A DNA stretch of 33,169 nt from an uncultured Acetatifactor sp. (GCF_910585425.1 NZ_CAJUCP010000060.1:1-33169); one strand, 5' to 3'. Numbered from the stretch's first letter, positions 7,902 to 16,512 are shown. A program made the numbers and translations. The notes: generated by a model from the sequence alone, not told the origin.

Positions 7902-9310
7902 TGCTCCTCTTCCATGGAATACGCTTCTTCCATGGAGCGCTCCTCTTCCATCGGGAGCCTGCGCACCATATAGAAGTAGCTTGGAATCAGGATGACATCG
8001 GCGCCGATCCAGGCCAGGATCTCCGCATACAGAATACCGTTTTCTCCGAATGACAGGGGCAGCAGCAATGCTGCCCCTGTGCGCATGACGAATTCGGCCA
8101 CCCCGGAGACCATGGGCAGCACCGTGTTCCCCAGCCCCTGGATGCAGCTCCTGGTCACATGCAGGATATACAGCACAGGCAGGAATACCGCCATAATGGA
8201 CAGATAGCGATAGGCAATGTCCAGCGCCTCCATGCCCTGTCCCGCGTCCGCAGGCAGGAACCAGGCCAGGATCCATCTCCCGAAGCCCAGCATGGCAGCC
8301 ATGATGCCCACGGAGGTGATGATGGCGATTCCCGTCCCCACCCCCATCCCTCTCCGGATTCTGCGTATCTTACCTGCGCCCAGGTTCTGTCCGGCATAGG
8401 TGGTCATGGCATAGCCGTAGGAGGTGGCTGCCACCTCCAGGATTCCGTACAGCTTGTTGGTGGCGGTGAGCCCGGCGATGAACGTGACGCCGAAGCCGTT
8501 GACGATGGTCTGTACGATCATCCCGCCCACGGAGATCACCGTGTTCTGGAACGCCATGGGCAGTCCGAAGGTCATGAGCCTGCCGCAGAGGGATCCCTCC
8601 AGCTTCCAGTCCTCCCTTCCAAACTGCAGCACCTCAATCTTGCGGATATGCCAGATGCAGTAAACAGCCGAGAAGCACTGCGCGATCAATGTGGCGACTG
8701 CCGCCCCCTGCACGCCCCAGCCGAAGCCCATGACGAACAGGATGTCCAGCACGATATTGGTCAGAGAGGCGATCACCATGGCGATCAGGGGCTTCCTGCC
8801 ATTGCCCAGGGCCCGCAGGATAGCCGCCGCCAGGTTGTACACCATGACCACCGGCAGCCCCGCGAACAGGATGCGCAGATACGCCATGGAAATCGGCCGG
8901 ATCTCCTGGGGCGTCCTAAGCAGAGACACCACCGCCCCCACTGCCGCTTCGCTGATCAGCGTCAGCGACACCGCACACACAGCGGCCAGGACGATGGCAT
9001 TGGTGATGACCTGCCGCAGCTTCCCGTACTCGCCCGCGCCGAATTTCTGGGCCATCAGGATGGAGAAGCCCTGGGCAAAGCCCTGGATGATCCCCAGCGT
9101 CAGCCAGTTCAGCCAGTCCACCGCCCCCAGCGCGGCCAGCGCATCCACCCCCAGCACCTTGCCCACCACGGCGGTGTCCACCATGGTGTACATCTGCTGG
9201 AAGATGTTCCCCGCCATCAGGGGAAGGGAGAACAGGAGCAGCAGCTTCCAGGGCGCCCCTTCCGTCAATGTATTTACATCTTTTTTCTTCCGTAATTCCG
9301 TCCGTCCCAT
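7898..9310 (-). CDS. MATE family efflux transporter
   Basis: This is a 470-residue polytopic membrane protein with about twelve hydrophobic segments and MATE signatures: LLLFSLPLMAGNIFQQMYTMVDTAVVG in helix 1, ALGAVDW, and the repeat-half counterpart FGLPMAFQNTVISVGGMIVQTIVNGFG. MATE proteins export cationic drugs or metabolites using Na+ or H+ gradients; the substrate here is unknown. The longer frame to 9382 has no ribosome site, whereas ATG 9310 follows GGAGG, so I chose it. The C-terminus ends in a tandem repeat, MEEERS-MEEAYS-MEEEH, encoded by 18-nt units. It follows the carboxylesterase by about 90 nt with no clear promoter, so co-transcription is likely. Confidence 0.9.
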   Translation of the reverse strand: MGRTELRKKKDVNTLTEGAPWKLLLLFSLPLMAGNIFQQMYTMVDTAVVGKVLGVDALAALGAVDWLNWLTLGIIQGFAQGFSILMAQKFGAGEYGKLRQVITNAIVLAAVCAVSLTLISEAAVGAVVSLLRTPQEIRPISMAYLRILFAGLPVVMVYNLAAAILRALGNGRKPLIAMVIASLTNIVLDILFVMGFGWGVQGAAVATLIAQCFSAVYCIWHIRKIEVLQFGREDWKLEGSLCGRLMTFGLPMAFQNTVISVGGMIVQTIVNGFGVTFIAGLTATNKLYGILEVAATSYGYAMTTYAGQNLGAGKIRRIRRGMGVGTGIAIITSVGIMAAMLGFGRWILAWFLPADAGQGMEALDIAYRYLSIMAVFLPVLYILHVTRSCIQGLGNTVLPMVSGVAEFVMRTGAALLLPLSFGENGILYAEILAWIGADVILIPSYFYMVRRLPMEEERSMEEAYSMEEEH

Positions 9311-9399
9311 GGTCCTCCAAACTCCTCTCTCCTGTCCTATGTCCAGATATCCCGGGCAGACGGGCCGGAGCTCTCCTTCCATGTCCGGTCAGTCAGAAA

Positions 9400-10737
9400 T
9401 CATATATCGAGAATCTGTACATAGGGATCTTCTTTGGTGCAGGGTCTCCAGGCCCCCTCTTTCCCGCCCTCCGGATCGCCGTATTTCATGAAATCCGTCC
9501 ATGCGTCCAGCATCTTTCCGCTCAGCGCGTAGTCCCCCTCTTCCTTGGGCCTCCAGCTTCGCTCCAGGGTGCCGAACATATACCACAGCTCCGAGGAATG
9601 GAAGGCCCCTGCGTCGTCCCCCAGCGGGCTCCGCGTGAAATAATATACATAGCCCGGCCTCCTGCCCAGCTCCTCCAGCTTGTGGCTCAGTCCCACGCAT
9701 CCGTAATACAGTCCGCCCCGCTCCCCGGTCTCCCGCATCTGCGGCGTAGTCCCCAGGTCCTGTGCCGTGGAGCCCATCATATAGGGAATGTCCTTCGTCT
9801 CCCCCCGCTCCAGCAGGGTGTCGAAATCCCCGTCCAGTATGGCGTGGTCGATGGTAGGGCCGAAGCAGAGCCCCATCCCCTGCCTGCGCTCCAGGAAAGC
9901 TCTCTGCATCTCCAGCAGCTCCCCGGCAGGAATGGCACGCAGCTCCTCCAGATCCGCCGCGCTGGTGAGCTCCACGAACTCCTCCCCGGCCTTCTTCGCC
10001 TCTTCCATGGTGTGCGTGCCCATCATGCTCTTATAGCCGGAGGCGCTCTGGAAGATGGCCTTTGCGATCCAGTCCTCTGTCAGGGGCGTGCTCACCAGCG
10101 CCTGGACGCTCATGCAGCCCGCCGACTGCCCGAATACCGTGATGTTCCCCGGATCCCCTCCGAAGGCCGCGATGTTCTCCCGCACCCAGCGCAGGGCCGC
10201 GATCTGATCCAGCAGGGCGTAGTTTCCGCTGATCCTGCGCCCGCCGCATCCGGCCTGCTCCTCCTCCAGCCAGGGGTGTGCCAGGAAGCCGAACACGCCC
10301 AGCCGGTAATTGATTGACACCAGTACGACGCCCCGGCTGCAGTAGGCCTCCCCGTCGAACTCCACCTCGTGGCTGTAGCCCTGCAGGAACGCGCCCCCGT
10401 GGATCCAGAAGGCCACGGGCAGGTTCTCCCCCGCCTCCCCGGCCGGCGTCCAGATATTCAGGTACAGGCAGTCCTCGCTCCTTGCGGGCATGTACTCCGG
10501 ATACTGATAGAACTCCTTTCCATAGAAGGACGCCGGATCCAGAGTCACCTGCATGGCCACGCTCCCGAAATGCTCCGCCTCATAGATCCCTTCCCAGTTG
10601 TCCGGTTCCTGGGGCGCGGCGAACCTCCTCTCGCCCAGCGGCGGCTTTGCGTAGGGAATGCCTTTGAAGACCGTGTATCCCTCCATGGAGTGCCCCCGCA
10701 CCAGACCGTATTTCGTCTTTGCCTCAAAAAGTGCCAT
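9400..10737 (-). CDS. type-B carboxylesterase (para-nitrobenzyl esterase-like)
   Basis: The 445-residue protein belongs to the alpha/beta-hydrolase type-B esterase family: GIPYAKPPLGERRF near the start, EDCLYLNIWTP, the oxyanion-hole WIHGGAFLQG, the nucleophile elbow VFGQSAGCMS (S205) and the C-terminal GAFHSSELWYMFGT with catalytic H380. It has no signal peptide, so it should be cytosolic. It hydrolyses carboxylic esters; the natural substrate cannot be told. The frame is open to 10824, but that codon lies in the promoter -10. ATG 10737 has AGGAGG upstream and is the real start. It is somewhat shorter than the usual 490-550 residues. The downstream MATE gene may export a product or the parent drug-like compound, which is inference only. 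Confidence 0.92.
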   Translation of the reverse strand: MALFEAKTKYGLVRGHSMEGYTVFKGIPYAKPPLGERRFAAPQEPDNWEGIYEAEHFGSVAMQVTLDPASFYGKEFYQYPEYMPARSEDCLYLNIWTPAGEAGENLPVAFWIHGGAFLQGYSHEVEFDGEAYCSRGVVLVSINYRLGVFGFLAHPWLEEEQAGCGGRRISGNYALLDQIAALRWVRENIAAFGGDPGNITVFGQSAGCMSVQALVSTPLTEDWIAKAIFQSASGYKSMMGTHTMEEAKKAGEEFVELTSAADLEELRAIPAGELLEMQRAFLERRQGMGLCFGPTIDHAILDGDFDTLLERGETKDIPYMMGSTAQDLGTTPQMRETGERGGLYYGCVGLSHKLEELGRRPGYVYYFTRSPLGDDAGAFHSSELWYMFGTLERSWRPKEEGDYALSGKMLDAWTDFMKYGDPEGGKEGAWRPCTKEDPYVQILDI

Positions 10738-10822
10738 GTCTCTGCCTCCTCCTTGCCATGTATTTTCCGCGGCTCTTCGAATGGGCCGGAAGGCCCCGTC
10801 CCCGGCTGCGTCCTCAATGAAC

Positions 10823-10852
10823 ATTGTGACACATCCGCGACAGATAAGTCAA
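10823..10852 (-). promoter_or_regulatory. sigma-A promoter for carboxylesterase-MATE
   Basis: On the minus strand TTGACT (5 of 6) is followed after 18 nt by CACAAT (4 of 6). Transcription would start near 10816, giving a leader of about 80 nt to the ATG at 10737. Confidence 0.6.
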
Positions 10853-10887
10853 TCCCTTTTGTACATTTTTTTTACTAATGAAAGTCC

Positions 10888-11691
10888 TCATCCCAGCATC
10901 ACGTCCAGCAGCATCATCACCGCAAAGCCCAGGATGATGCCCATGGTGGCGGAATAGGGAGCCTTTTCCTGGTTCCTCTGGCATTCCGGTATCAGCTCAT
11001 GGACTGCCACCAGCACCATGGCCCCGGCGGCGAAGGAAAGGGCAAAGGGCAGGATCGTCTCCATATGGACTACCAGCAGTGCGCCGATCACCCCTGCCAC
11101 AGGCTCCACCATGCCGGAAGCCTGGCCCAGCAGGAATCCTTTCCGCCTGGAATATCCCTCCCGCCGCAGGGGAATGGATACCGCCGCGCCCTCCGGGAAG
11201 TTCTGCAGCCCTATCCCCACCGCCACCGTCACCGCGCCCATCAGCTCCTCCATGGAAGCCCCGCCGCCCCGCAATGTCCCGAAGGCCACGCCCACGGCCA
11301 GGCCCTCGGGTATATTGTGGAGCGTGATGGATAGCACCAGCATGACGATCCGGTGCAGTCTGTCCCCAGGCTCCCCCTGGGCGCTGTCCGCCCGGCCTCT
11401 GGCCCGGGACACGATCCTGTCGGAGCCCCACATGAACCCGGCGCCGCACAGGAATCCGCCCGTGGCCACCAGGAAAGCCGGCATCCCGTCCATGGCCTCC
11501 GCCCGCTCGATGGCAGGCTGCAGCAGCGACCAGAAGCTGGCCGCCACCATGACCCCTGCGGAAAAGCCCAGCATCAGGTTCAGCGCCTTCCCCTCCGGCG
11601 TCCGGAAAAAAACAACGGTCGCAGCGCCCAGAGCCGTCACAGACCAGGTTCCCAGCGTTGCAACCAATGCCATTAAAATCACATGATCCAT
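10888..11691 (-). CDS. ZIP family divalent metal transporter
   Basis: The 267-residue membrane protein has about eight hydrophobic segments and the two ZIP metal-site helices: SITLHNIPEGLAVGVAFG (H125, N, E) and GIGLQNFPEGAAVSIPL. This matches GufA/ZupT-like ZIP proteins that import zinc, and often iron or manganese, into the cytosol. The loop between helices 3 and 4 is basic (DRIVSRARGRADSAQG) rather than His-rich. The frame extends upstream to 11769, but ATG 11691 has GAGGGGG at 6-nt spacing and begins directly with the first membrane helix. No Zur-type palindrome was recognised upstream. Confidence 0.9.
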   Translation of the reverse strand: MDHVILMALVATLGTWSVTALGAATVVFFRTPEGKALNLMLGFSAGVMVAASFWSLLQPAIERAEAMDGMPAFLVATGGFLCGAGFMWGSDRIVSRARGRADSAQGEPGDRLHRIVMLVLSITLHNIPEGLAVGVAFGTLRGGGASMEELMGAVTVAVGIGLQNFPEGAAVSIPLRREGYSRRKGFLLGQASGMVEPVAGVIGALLVVHMETILPFALSFAAGAMVLVAVHELIPECQRNQEKAPYSATMGIILGFAVMMLLDVMLG

Positions 11692-11786
11692 CTCGCACCC
11701 CCTCGTATACAGCATATGGCGCTGCGAGAGGAACGTGCCTGTCTTCCATTCACGCCGCTGAAGCGGCATAAATACTGGTGCAAGCC

Positions 11787-11819
11787 CGGAAGAATGCCTG
11801 CACCTCAGGCATTCTTCCG
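11787..11819. repeat. perfect 14-bp inverted repeat, 5-nt loop
   Basis: The arms at 11787-11800 and 11806-11819 are perfectly complementary (CGGAAGAATGCCTG, loop CACCT). No T-run follows on either strand, so it is not a classical terminator. The sequence shares GCATTCTTCCGGGCTTGCA (minus strand) with hairpins at 15096-15125 and 23013-23046. Confidence 0.8.
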
Positions 11820-11878
11820 TGTGCAGTATAGATTTTCTTAGTCCGCGTACTTTGCGGGCTTAGAAAATCTCTGCACAC
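11819..11878. repeat. 60-bp imperfect palindrome directly after gpsA stop
   Basis: The outer arms GTGTGCAG/CTGCACAC and inner arms AGATTTTCT/AGAAAATCT pair perfectly. Between them a GC stretch (GTCCGCG against GCGGGC) pairs with mismatches around a small loop. It starts one base before the gpsA stop codon and abuts the 14-bp hairpin. It could be the 3' end structure of the gpsA transcript, without a U-run, or a small mobile palindrome. Confidence 0.75.
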
Positions 11879-12919
11879 TTATGCGGGCCATAGGACATCG
11901 GATACCTCTATCTTCTTGTCCCGGAGCATCAGCTCCCGCACCGCCTGGTCTGCGCTCTTTCCCTGGAAAAGAATCTGGTTCACCTGCTCGATGATGGGCA
12001 GCTGCACCTGGTACTTCGCCGCCAGCGCCATGGCAGCCTTGGCGGAGTACACGCCCTCCACCACCATCTTCACCTCCGCCATGGCCTCGTCGCAGGTCTT
12101 CCCCTGTCCGATCAGGATGCCCGCCCGGCGGTTCCTGGAATGCATGCTGGCGCAGGTGACGATCAGGTCGCCGATGCCCGTCAGGCCGCAGAAGGTCTCG
12201 AACTTGCCGCCCATGGCCGTGCCCAGCCTGGCGATCTCCGTGATGCCCCGGGTGATCAGCGCCGCCTTCGTATTGTCCCCGTACCCCAGTCCATCGGCGA
12301 TTCCCGCCGCCAGCGCCACCACGTTCTTCAGCGCTCCGCCCAGCTCCATCCCCAGGATATCCGGGCTCACATAGACCCGGAACACCTCGTTCATGAACAG
12401 GTTCTGGATATACTCGGCGGTATCCCTGGACTTTGCCCCCACGACTATGGTAGTAGGCACGCCGCGGCCTACCTCCTCCGCGTGGGAGGGGCCGGACATC
12501 ACGGCCACGTCCGCCTGCGGAATCTCTTCCTCGATGATCTCGGAGAGGGTCATCAGGGTGCTCTCCTCGATGCCCTTGGCCACGTTCAGGATTTTCTGGC
12601 TCTCAGCCACATAGGGCTTCAGCCTGTGGGAGGTGGCTCTGGTATAGGAGCTCGCCACCGCCATGACCAGCAGGTCTCTGCCCTCCACGGCTTCACGATC
12701 GTCCGCCGTGAACGCCATGTCCTCCGGCAGCTTCACGCCGGGCAGCATCCTGTGTTCATGGTTCTCCCGCAGCATCCGGATTTCCGCCTCCAGCGCCGAC
12801 CATACAGTGACCTCATGTCCGTTCTTATGCAGCAGCACTGCCAGGGCGATGCCCCAGCTTCCGCCGCCGATGATGCTTATCCTGGAACGCTTCTCTTCCA
12901 TATCACGCTTCTCTCCCAT
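11879..12919 (-). CDS. gpsA: NAD(P)-dependent glycerol-3-phosphate dehydrogenase
   Basis: The 346-residue cytosolic enzyme converts dihydroxyacetone phosphate to sn-glycerol-3-phosphate, the acceptor for phospholipid synthesis. The dinucleotide-binding GGGSWGIALA lies at residues 18-27. Further on come LNVAKGIE, VMSGPSHAEEV, GGALKNVVALAAGIADGLGYGDNTKAALITRG (with the catalytic Lys of LKNV) and TFCGLTGIGDLIVTC. The chosen ATG at 12919 follows GGGGG by 8 nt; the open frame continues to 12961 without support. It is downstream of plsY, the next enzyme in the pathway, in the unit DUF512-der-plsY-gpsA. Confidence 0.95.
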   Translation of the reverse strand: MGEKRDMEEKRSRISIIGGGSWGIALAVLLHKNGHEVTVWSALEAEIRMLRENHEHRMLPGVKLPEDMAFTADDREAVEGRDLLVMAVASSYTRATSHRLKPYVAESQKILNVAKGIEESTLMTLSEIIEEEIPQADVAVMSGPSHAEEVGRGVPTTIVVGAKSRDTAEYIQNLFMNEVFRVYVSPDILGMELGGALKNVVALAAGIADGLGYGDNTKAALITRGITEIARLGTAMGGKFETFCGLTGIGDLIVTCASMHSRNRRAGILIGQGKTCDEAMAEVKMVVEGVYSAKAAMALAAKYQVQLPIIEQVNQILFQGKSADQAVRELMLRDKKIEVSDVLWPA

Positions 12920-12979
12920 GCCATGATCCCCCTTTTTTCGGTTCGGGCCTGTGTCCCGCAAATTCCGCGTCCGTTCCGC

Positions 12980-13657
12980 TCATTCCTTCCTGCCGTCTTC
13001 CGCCGCATCCACCTTGTTCTTCTTGAGCAGATATGTCCTTCTCTCGTTGCCGTGCAGCAGGCGGACGATATTCTCCCGGTGCTTCCAGTACGCCAATCCG
13101 GCCAGCAGGAACGAGAGGACGTACATCTCGTTCAGATGGGCCTGGCTCATGGCGCCGAACACCCCGTTCTGCCCGCAGACCACCATCTCTATCACAAAGC
13201 CCAGATATACCAAAAGCGACCCCAGCGACACCAGATGGGTGGTAAAGAAAATGCCGAAGAACACCGCCACCCCCATGATGATGAAATAGGGATGGAAGGA
13301 CAGGATCAGTCCCGCCGTGGCCGCGATTCCCTTTCCTCCCTTGAAACCCATGTAGAAGGGGTAATTATGTCCCAGGATCACACCTGCCGCCGTATAGAGG
13401 CAGAGCAGGTATATCATGTCCGGATAGCCCTTCCCGAACAGGAGTCTTACGACCAGCACCGCAAGGATACATTTCAGGCAGTCCCCAGCCAGCACAATCA
13501 GCCCCGCCTTGGTCCCCAGCACCCGCAGGGTATTGGTGGTTCCCGCATTTCCGCTCCCGTGCTGCCTGATGTCGATTCCGTGGGCCTTACCGTAAAAATA
13601 CGCCGTCTGGAACAGACCGAACACATAGCCCATCAACAAACAGATTATCCTTTCCAT
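12980..13657 (-). CDS. plsY: glycerol-3-phosphate acyltransferase PlsY
   Basis: This 225-residue integral membrane enzyme moves the acyl group from acyl-phosphate to position 1 of glycerol-3-phosphate. The family motifs are present: HGSGNAGTTNTLR at 33-45 and GHNYPFYMGFKGGKGIA, with several hydrophobic helices around them. It normally works with PlsX, which is not in this window. Placement next to gpsA supplies its substrate locally. An AAGGAG site lies about 10 nt before the start. The segment upstream is a 19-nt tandem repeat. Confidence 0.95.
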   Translation of the reverse strand: MERIICLLMGYVFGLFQTAYFYGKAHGIDIRQHGSGNAGTTNTLRVLGTKAGLIVLAGDCLKCILAVLVVRLLFGKGYPDMIYLLCLYTAAGVILGHNYPFYMGFKGGKGIAATAGLILSFHPYFIIMGVAVFFGIFFTTHLVSLGSLLVYLGFVIEMVVCGQNGVFGAMSQAHLNEMYVLSFLLAGLAYWKHRENIVRLLHGNERRTYLLKKNKVDAAEDGRKE

Positions 13658-13676
13658 AGCCCTACTGCTCCTTTTC

Positions 13677-13752
13677 GTTATGAATGCTTCTCTTCATTAT
13701 GAATGCTCTTCTTCATTATGAATGCTTCTCTTCATTATGATTACTTTTCTTC
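13677..13752. repeat. 19-bp tandem repeat, four units, at der stop codon
   Basis: Four direct 19-bp units run without gaps: 13677-13695, 13696-13714, 13715-13733 and 13734-13752. The plus-strand consensus is ATTATGAATGCTTCTCTTC. The last unit contains the final codons and stop of der (minus strand), so the array seems to have grown from the 3' end of that gene into the der-plsY spacer. A related 16-bp unit occurs at 30940-30971. Confidence 0.9.
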
Positions 13753-15078
13753 ATTTCGTTCTCTGATGATGAACCGCAGCGGAGTGCCCCGGAACCCAAA
13801 GGTGTCCCGAATCTGGTTCTCGATATATCTGGTGTAGGAGAAGTGCATCAGCTCCTTCTTGTTCACGAAGATGACGAAGGTGGGCGGCTTCACGGAAACC
13901 TGGGTGATATAGTAGAGCTTCAGCCGCTTGCCCTTGTCAGAGGGAGGCTGCTGCATGGCCACCGCCTCGGCCATGATCTCGTTCAGCACGCCCGTGGCCA
14001 CCCGCATGGCATGGTTCTCGCTGACCATGTCGATGACATCGAAGAGCTTGTGCAGCCGCTGTCCCGTCAGCGCCGATATGAAGATGATCTCCGCATAGGG
14101 CATATAGGACAGGACGTTTCTCACCTTTTCCGTGACACGGTAGATGGTCTTGTCGTCCTTCTCCACCGCGTCCCATTTGTTCACCGCGATGATCACCGCC
14201 TTGCCCCTGTCATGGGCGATGCCCGCAATCTTCGCGTCCTGCTCGCTGACGCCCTCCACCGCGTCGATCAGCAGCACCACGATGTCCGACCGCTCAATCG
14301 CGCTCACGGCCCGCACGATCATATACCGCTCCAGTTCCTCTTTTATCTTGTTCTTCCTGCGCAGTCCCGCGGTGTCGATGAAGACATATTCCTTTCCGTT
14401 ATGGACGATTTCCGTGTCCACGGCGTCCCGGGTGGTCCCCGCGATGTCCGACACGATCAGGCGCTCCTCCCCCAGGAGCTTATTGATCAGGGAGGACTTC
14501 CCTACGTTGGGCTTGCCTACGATGGCCACTCTCGTGCGCTCGTCCTCTTCCTCCCCCTGGCCCTCCGTGTCGAAATGGGAGACCACCTCCTCCAGCATGT
14601 CCCCCAGGCCCAGCTTGTTCACCGCGGAGACGGGATGGGGCTCTCCGATGCCCAGATTGTAGAACTCGAAGACATCAGCGGAATACTTGTTCACGCTGTC
14701 CACCTTGTTCACCACCAGCACCACCGGCTTGTGGGAGCGCCGCAGCATGTCCGCCACCTTGTCGTCCGCGTCCACCAGGCCCTGCTTCACGTCCACCAGA
14801 AAAATGATCACGTCCGCCGTGTCGATGGCAATCTGGGCCTGGGCCCGCATCTGGGACAGGATGATGTCCTTGCTGTCCGGCTCGATGCCGCCTGTGTCTA
14901 TCAGAGTGAATGTCCTGTCCAGCCAGGTCACATCCGTGTAGATCCTGTCCCGGGTGATGCCCGGGGTGTCCTGCACGATGGATATCCGCTCTCCGGCCAG
15001 CGCATTGAACAGGGTGGATTTCCCTACATTGGGCCTGCCCACCACTGCCACAATCGGTTTCCTGTTTCTCTTTGCCAT
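13741..15078 (-). CDS. der: ribosome biogenesis GTPase Der (EngA)
   Basis: The 445-residue protein has two tandem GTPase domains and a C-terminal KH-like domain, the hallmark of Der, which is needed for 50S subunit assembly. Domain 1 has GRPNVGKST at 14-22, DTPGITRD, DTGGIE and NKVD. Domain 2 has GKPNVGKSS, DIAGTTRDAVDTE, DTAGLRRKNK and NKWD. The C-terminus KPPTFVIFVNKKELMHFSYTRYIENQIRDTFGFRGTP is the KH-like part. The length is typical. GAGAGGTG precedes the start. It lies between the DUF512 gene (48 nt upstream) and plsY. Confidence 0.97.
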   Translation of the reverse strand: MAKRNRKPIVAVVGRPNVGKSTLFNALAGERISIVQDTPGITRDRIYTDVTWLDRTFTLIDTGGIEPDSKDIILSQMRAQAQIAIDTADVIIFLVDVKQGLVDADDKVADMLRRSHKPVVLVVNKVDSVNKYSADVFEFYNLGIGEPHPVSAVNKLGLGDMLEEVVSHFDTEGQGEEEDERTRVAIVGKPNVGKSSLINKLLGEERLIVSDIAGTTRDAVDTEIVHNGKEYVFIDTAGLRRKNKIKEELERYMIVRAVSAIERSDIVVLLIDAVEGVSEQDAKIAGIAHDRGKAVIIAVNKWDAVEKDDKTIYRVTEKVRNVLSYMPYAEIIFISALTGQRLHKLFDVIDMVSENHAMRVATGVLNEIMAEAVAMQQPPSDKGKRLKLYYITQVSVKPPTFVIFVNKKELMHFSYTRYIENQIRDTFGFRGTPLRFIIRERNEEK

Positions 15079-15095
15079 AATTCACCTCTCCACAT

Positions 15096-15125
15096 GGAAG
15101 CCCGAAGAATGCTTCGCTTCCATAT
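15096..15125. repeat. intergenic hairpin/repeat between DUF512 and der
   Basis: The outer bases ATGGAAGC and GCTTCCAT pair around CCGAAGAAT-GCTTCG. On the minus strand it contains GAAGCGAAGCATTCTTCGGG, which resembles the 11787 and 23013 hairpins and the 13677 tandem repeat. It begins directly after the DUF512 stop codon. Confidence 0.6.
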
Positions 15126-16496
15126 TCATGCTTCGGATTCCGCACACGCCTGCGTTCCCGCCGCGAGTATGGACTCCACAAAGTCTTTTCCGCTTGATTT
15201 TACAATATTAATCGGCACTTGTAAAGCCTTTTCCAGTTCCGGGAGCCTACAATCGTCCAAAAACACGTCCTCGCCGCTGCGCAGCACGTTCTCCGGCAGC
15301 AGCAGGCACTGCCCCAGGGCCTTGCCCCGAAGCTGCGCCAGGAGGTCCTGGCCCGTGAGCAGGCCGGACACCGTAATCAGCTCCCCGAAGAAGTGGTTGG
15401 TGATGGGATAGACCCGGATCTCCAGCCCGGGACAGCTCTCCTCCAGCCCTCTGGCCATCCTCTGGATGTAAGGGAAGGCCAGCTTCCCCGTTGCGATGGA
15501 AAGCTCCCGTCCCGGCCGGAAATCCGGAAAACCGTCCTCTTTCTTACGTTTGGCCATCTCCTCCTCGAATTCGTCCATCATAAGCCGCAGCATCCCCACG
15601 CCGTTCTCAAGCTGCAGATACCCGTCGTACCGCTCCGCCTCCGGCAGCTCCCGTCCCGCCAGGATGTACCACTCGTCGCTGGCATGGACGAAATGCGTGC
15701 CGTGTTCCGCGAAGCACTCCCGCTGGAATCCTTCTATCAGGTCGATCACCGGAGCCGCCTCGTCCCCGTCGAAAGGCTCCAGGGGATACAGACCTTCACG
15801 GTATTTCGTCAATCCCACAGGCACCACAGACACGCTCTCCAGATTAGGGATGTACTTCATCAGCTCCCTGATGCTGTACTCCAGCTCCTTCCCGTCATTG
15901 AGCCCCTTGCAGAGCACAATCTGCCCGTTCATACGGATGTCGGCCTCCATGAGCCTGTCCACCTTCTTCAGGGCCTCCCCGGCGAAGCGGTTGTTCAGCA
16001 TCCTGCAGCGCAGCTTTGGATTCATGGCCTGGAAGGAGATATTGATGGGGGAGAGACGGTATCTGCAGATCCTGTCGATGTCATGGTCCGACATATTGGT
16101 CAGGGTCACATAGTTCCCCTGCAGGAAGGAGAGCCTGGAATCGTCGTCCTTGAAATACAGGGTGTCCCGCATGCCGGGGGGCATCTGGTCGATGAAGCAG
16201 AATACGCACTTATTGTGGCAGTGCCGGTACTCGTCCATCAGGCCGCTCTCGAACTCCAGCCCCAGATCCTCGTCATAGTCCTTGTCCACCTCCAGGAGCC
16301 ACTGCTCCCCGTCCGGCTTCTCCAGGAGCAGCTCGATATAGGTGTCCTGTATCATGAACTGGTAGTCGAATATGTCCTCCACTTCCATGCCGTCGATGGC
16401 GACCAGCTTGTCCCCGGCTGCGATATCCAGCTCCTCCCCAATGCTTCCGGGTACCACCCGCTTTACGATATGGGCCTTGTTCTCCATGTGCCTCAT
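15126..16496 (-). CDS. DUF512 family radical SAM-like Fe-S protein with N-terminal PDZ-like domain
   Basis: The 456-residue protein starts with a PDZ-like segment (VKRVVPGSIGEELDIAAGDKLVAIDG). A radical-SAM-type cluster motif follows at C93, C97 and C100 (YRHCHNKCVFCFIDQMPPGMR), and then the DUF512 region to the end, including SVVPVGLTKYREGLYPLEPF and ELSIATGKLAFPYI. The family is widespread in Clostridia, commonly next to der. Its reaction is not known to me. Two starts fit the AGAGGAG site: ATG 16496 and ATG 16487, three codons apart. It begins the operon DUF512-der-plsY-gpsA from the promoter at 16566-16594. Confidence 0.9.
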   Translation of the reverse strand: MRHMENKAHIVKRVVPGSIGEELDIAAGDKLVAIDGMEVEDIFDYQFMIQDTYIELLLEKPDGEQWLLEVDKDYDEDLGLEFESGLMDEYRHCHNKCVFCFIDQMPPGMRDTLYFKDDDSRLSFLQGNYVTLTNMSDHDIDRICRYRLSPINISFQAMNPKLRCRMLNNRFAGEALKKVDRLMEADIRMNGQIVLCKGLNDGKELEYSIRELMKYIPNLESVSVVPVGLTKYREGLYPLEPFDGDEAAPVIDLIEGFQRECFAEHGTHFVHASDEWYILAGRELPEAERYDGYLQLENGVGMLRLMMDEFEEEMAKRKKEDGFPDFRPGRELSIATGKLAFPYIQRMARGLEESCPGLEIRVYPITNHFFGELITVSGLLTGQDLLAQLRGKALGQCLLLPENVLRSGEDVFLDDCRLPELEKALQVPINIVKSSGKDFVESILAAGTQACAESEA

Positions 16497-16512
16497 CTCT
16501 CCTCTCCCAAAA

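Noticed and set aside
6045..8276. 743-codon open frame antisense to the hybrid kinase
   Set aside because: It lies opposite a well-defined multidomain kinase, its translation is rich in His, Gly and Val with no domain, and it comes from the codon bias of a GC-rich gene.
12140..13702. 520-codon plus-strand frame over gpsA and plsY
   Set aside because: It is antisense to two clear genes; composition and lack of motifs mark it as a shadow.
13843..15411. 522-codon plus-strand frame over der and DUF512
   Set aside because: It is a shadow of der, His/Leu/Val-rich, without ribosome site or family motif.
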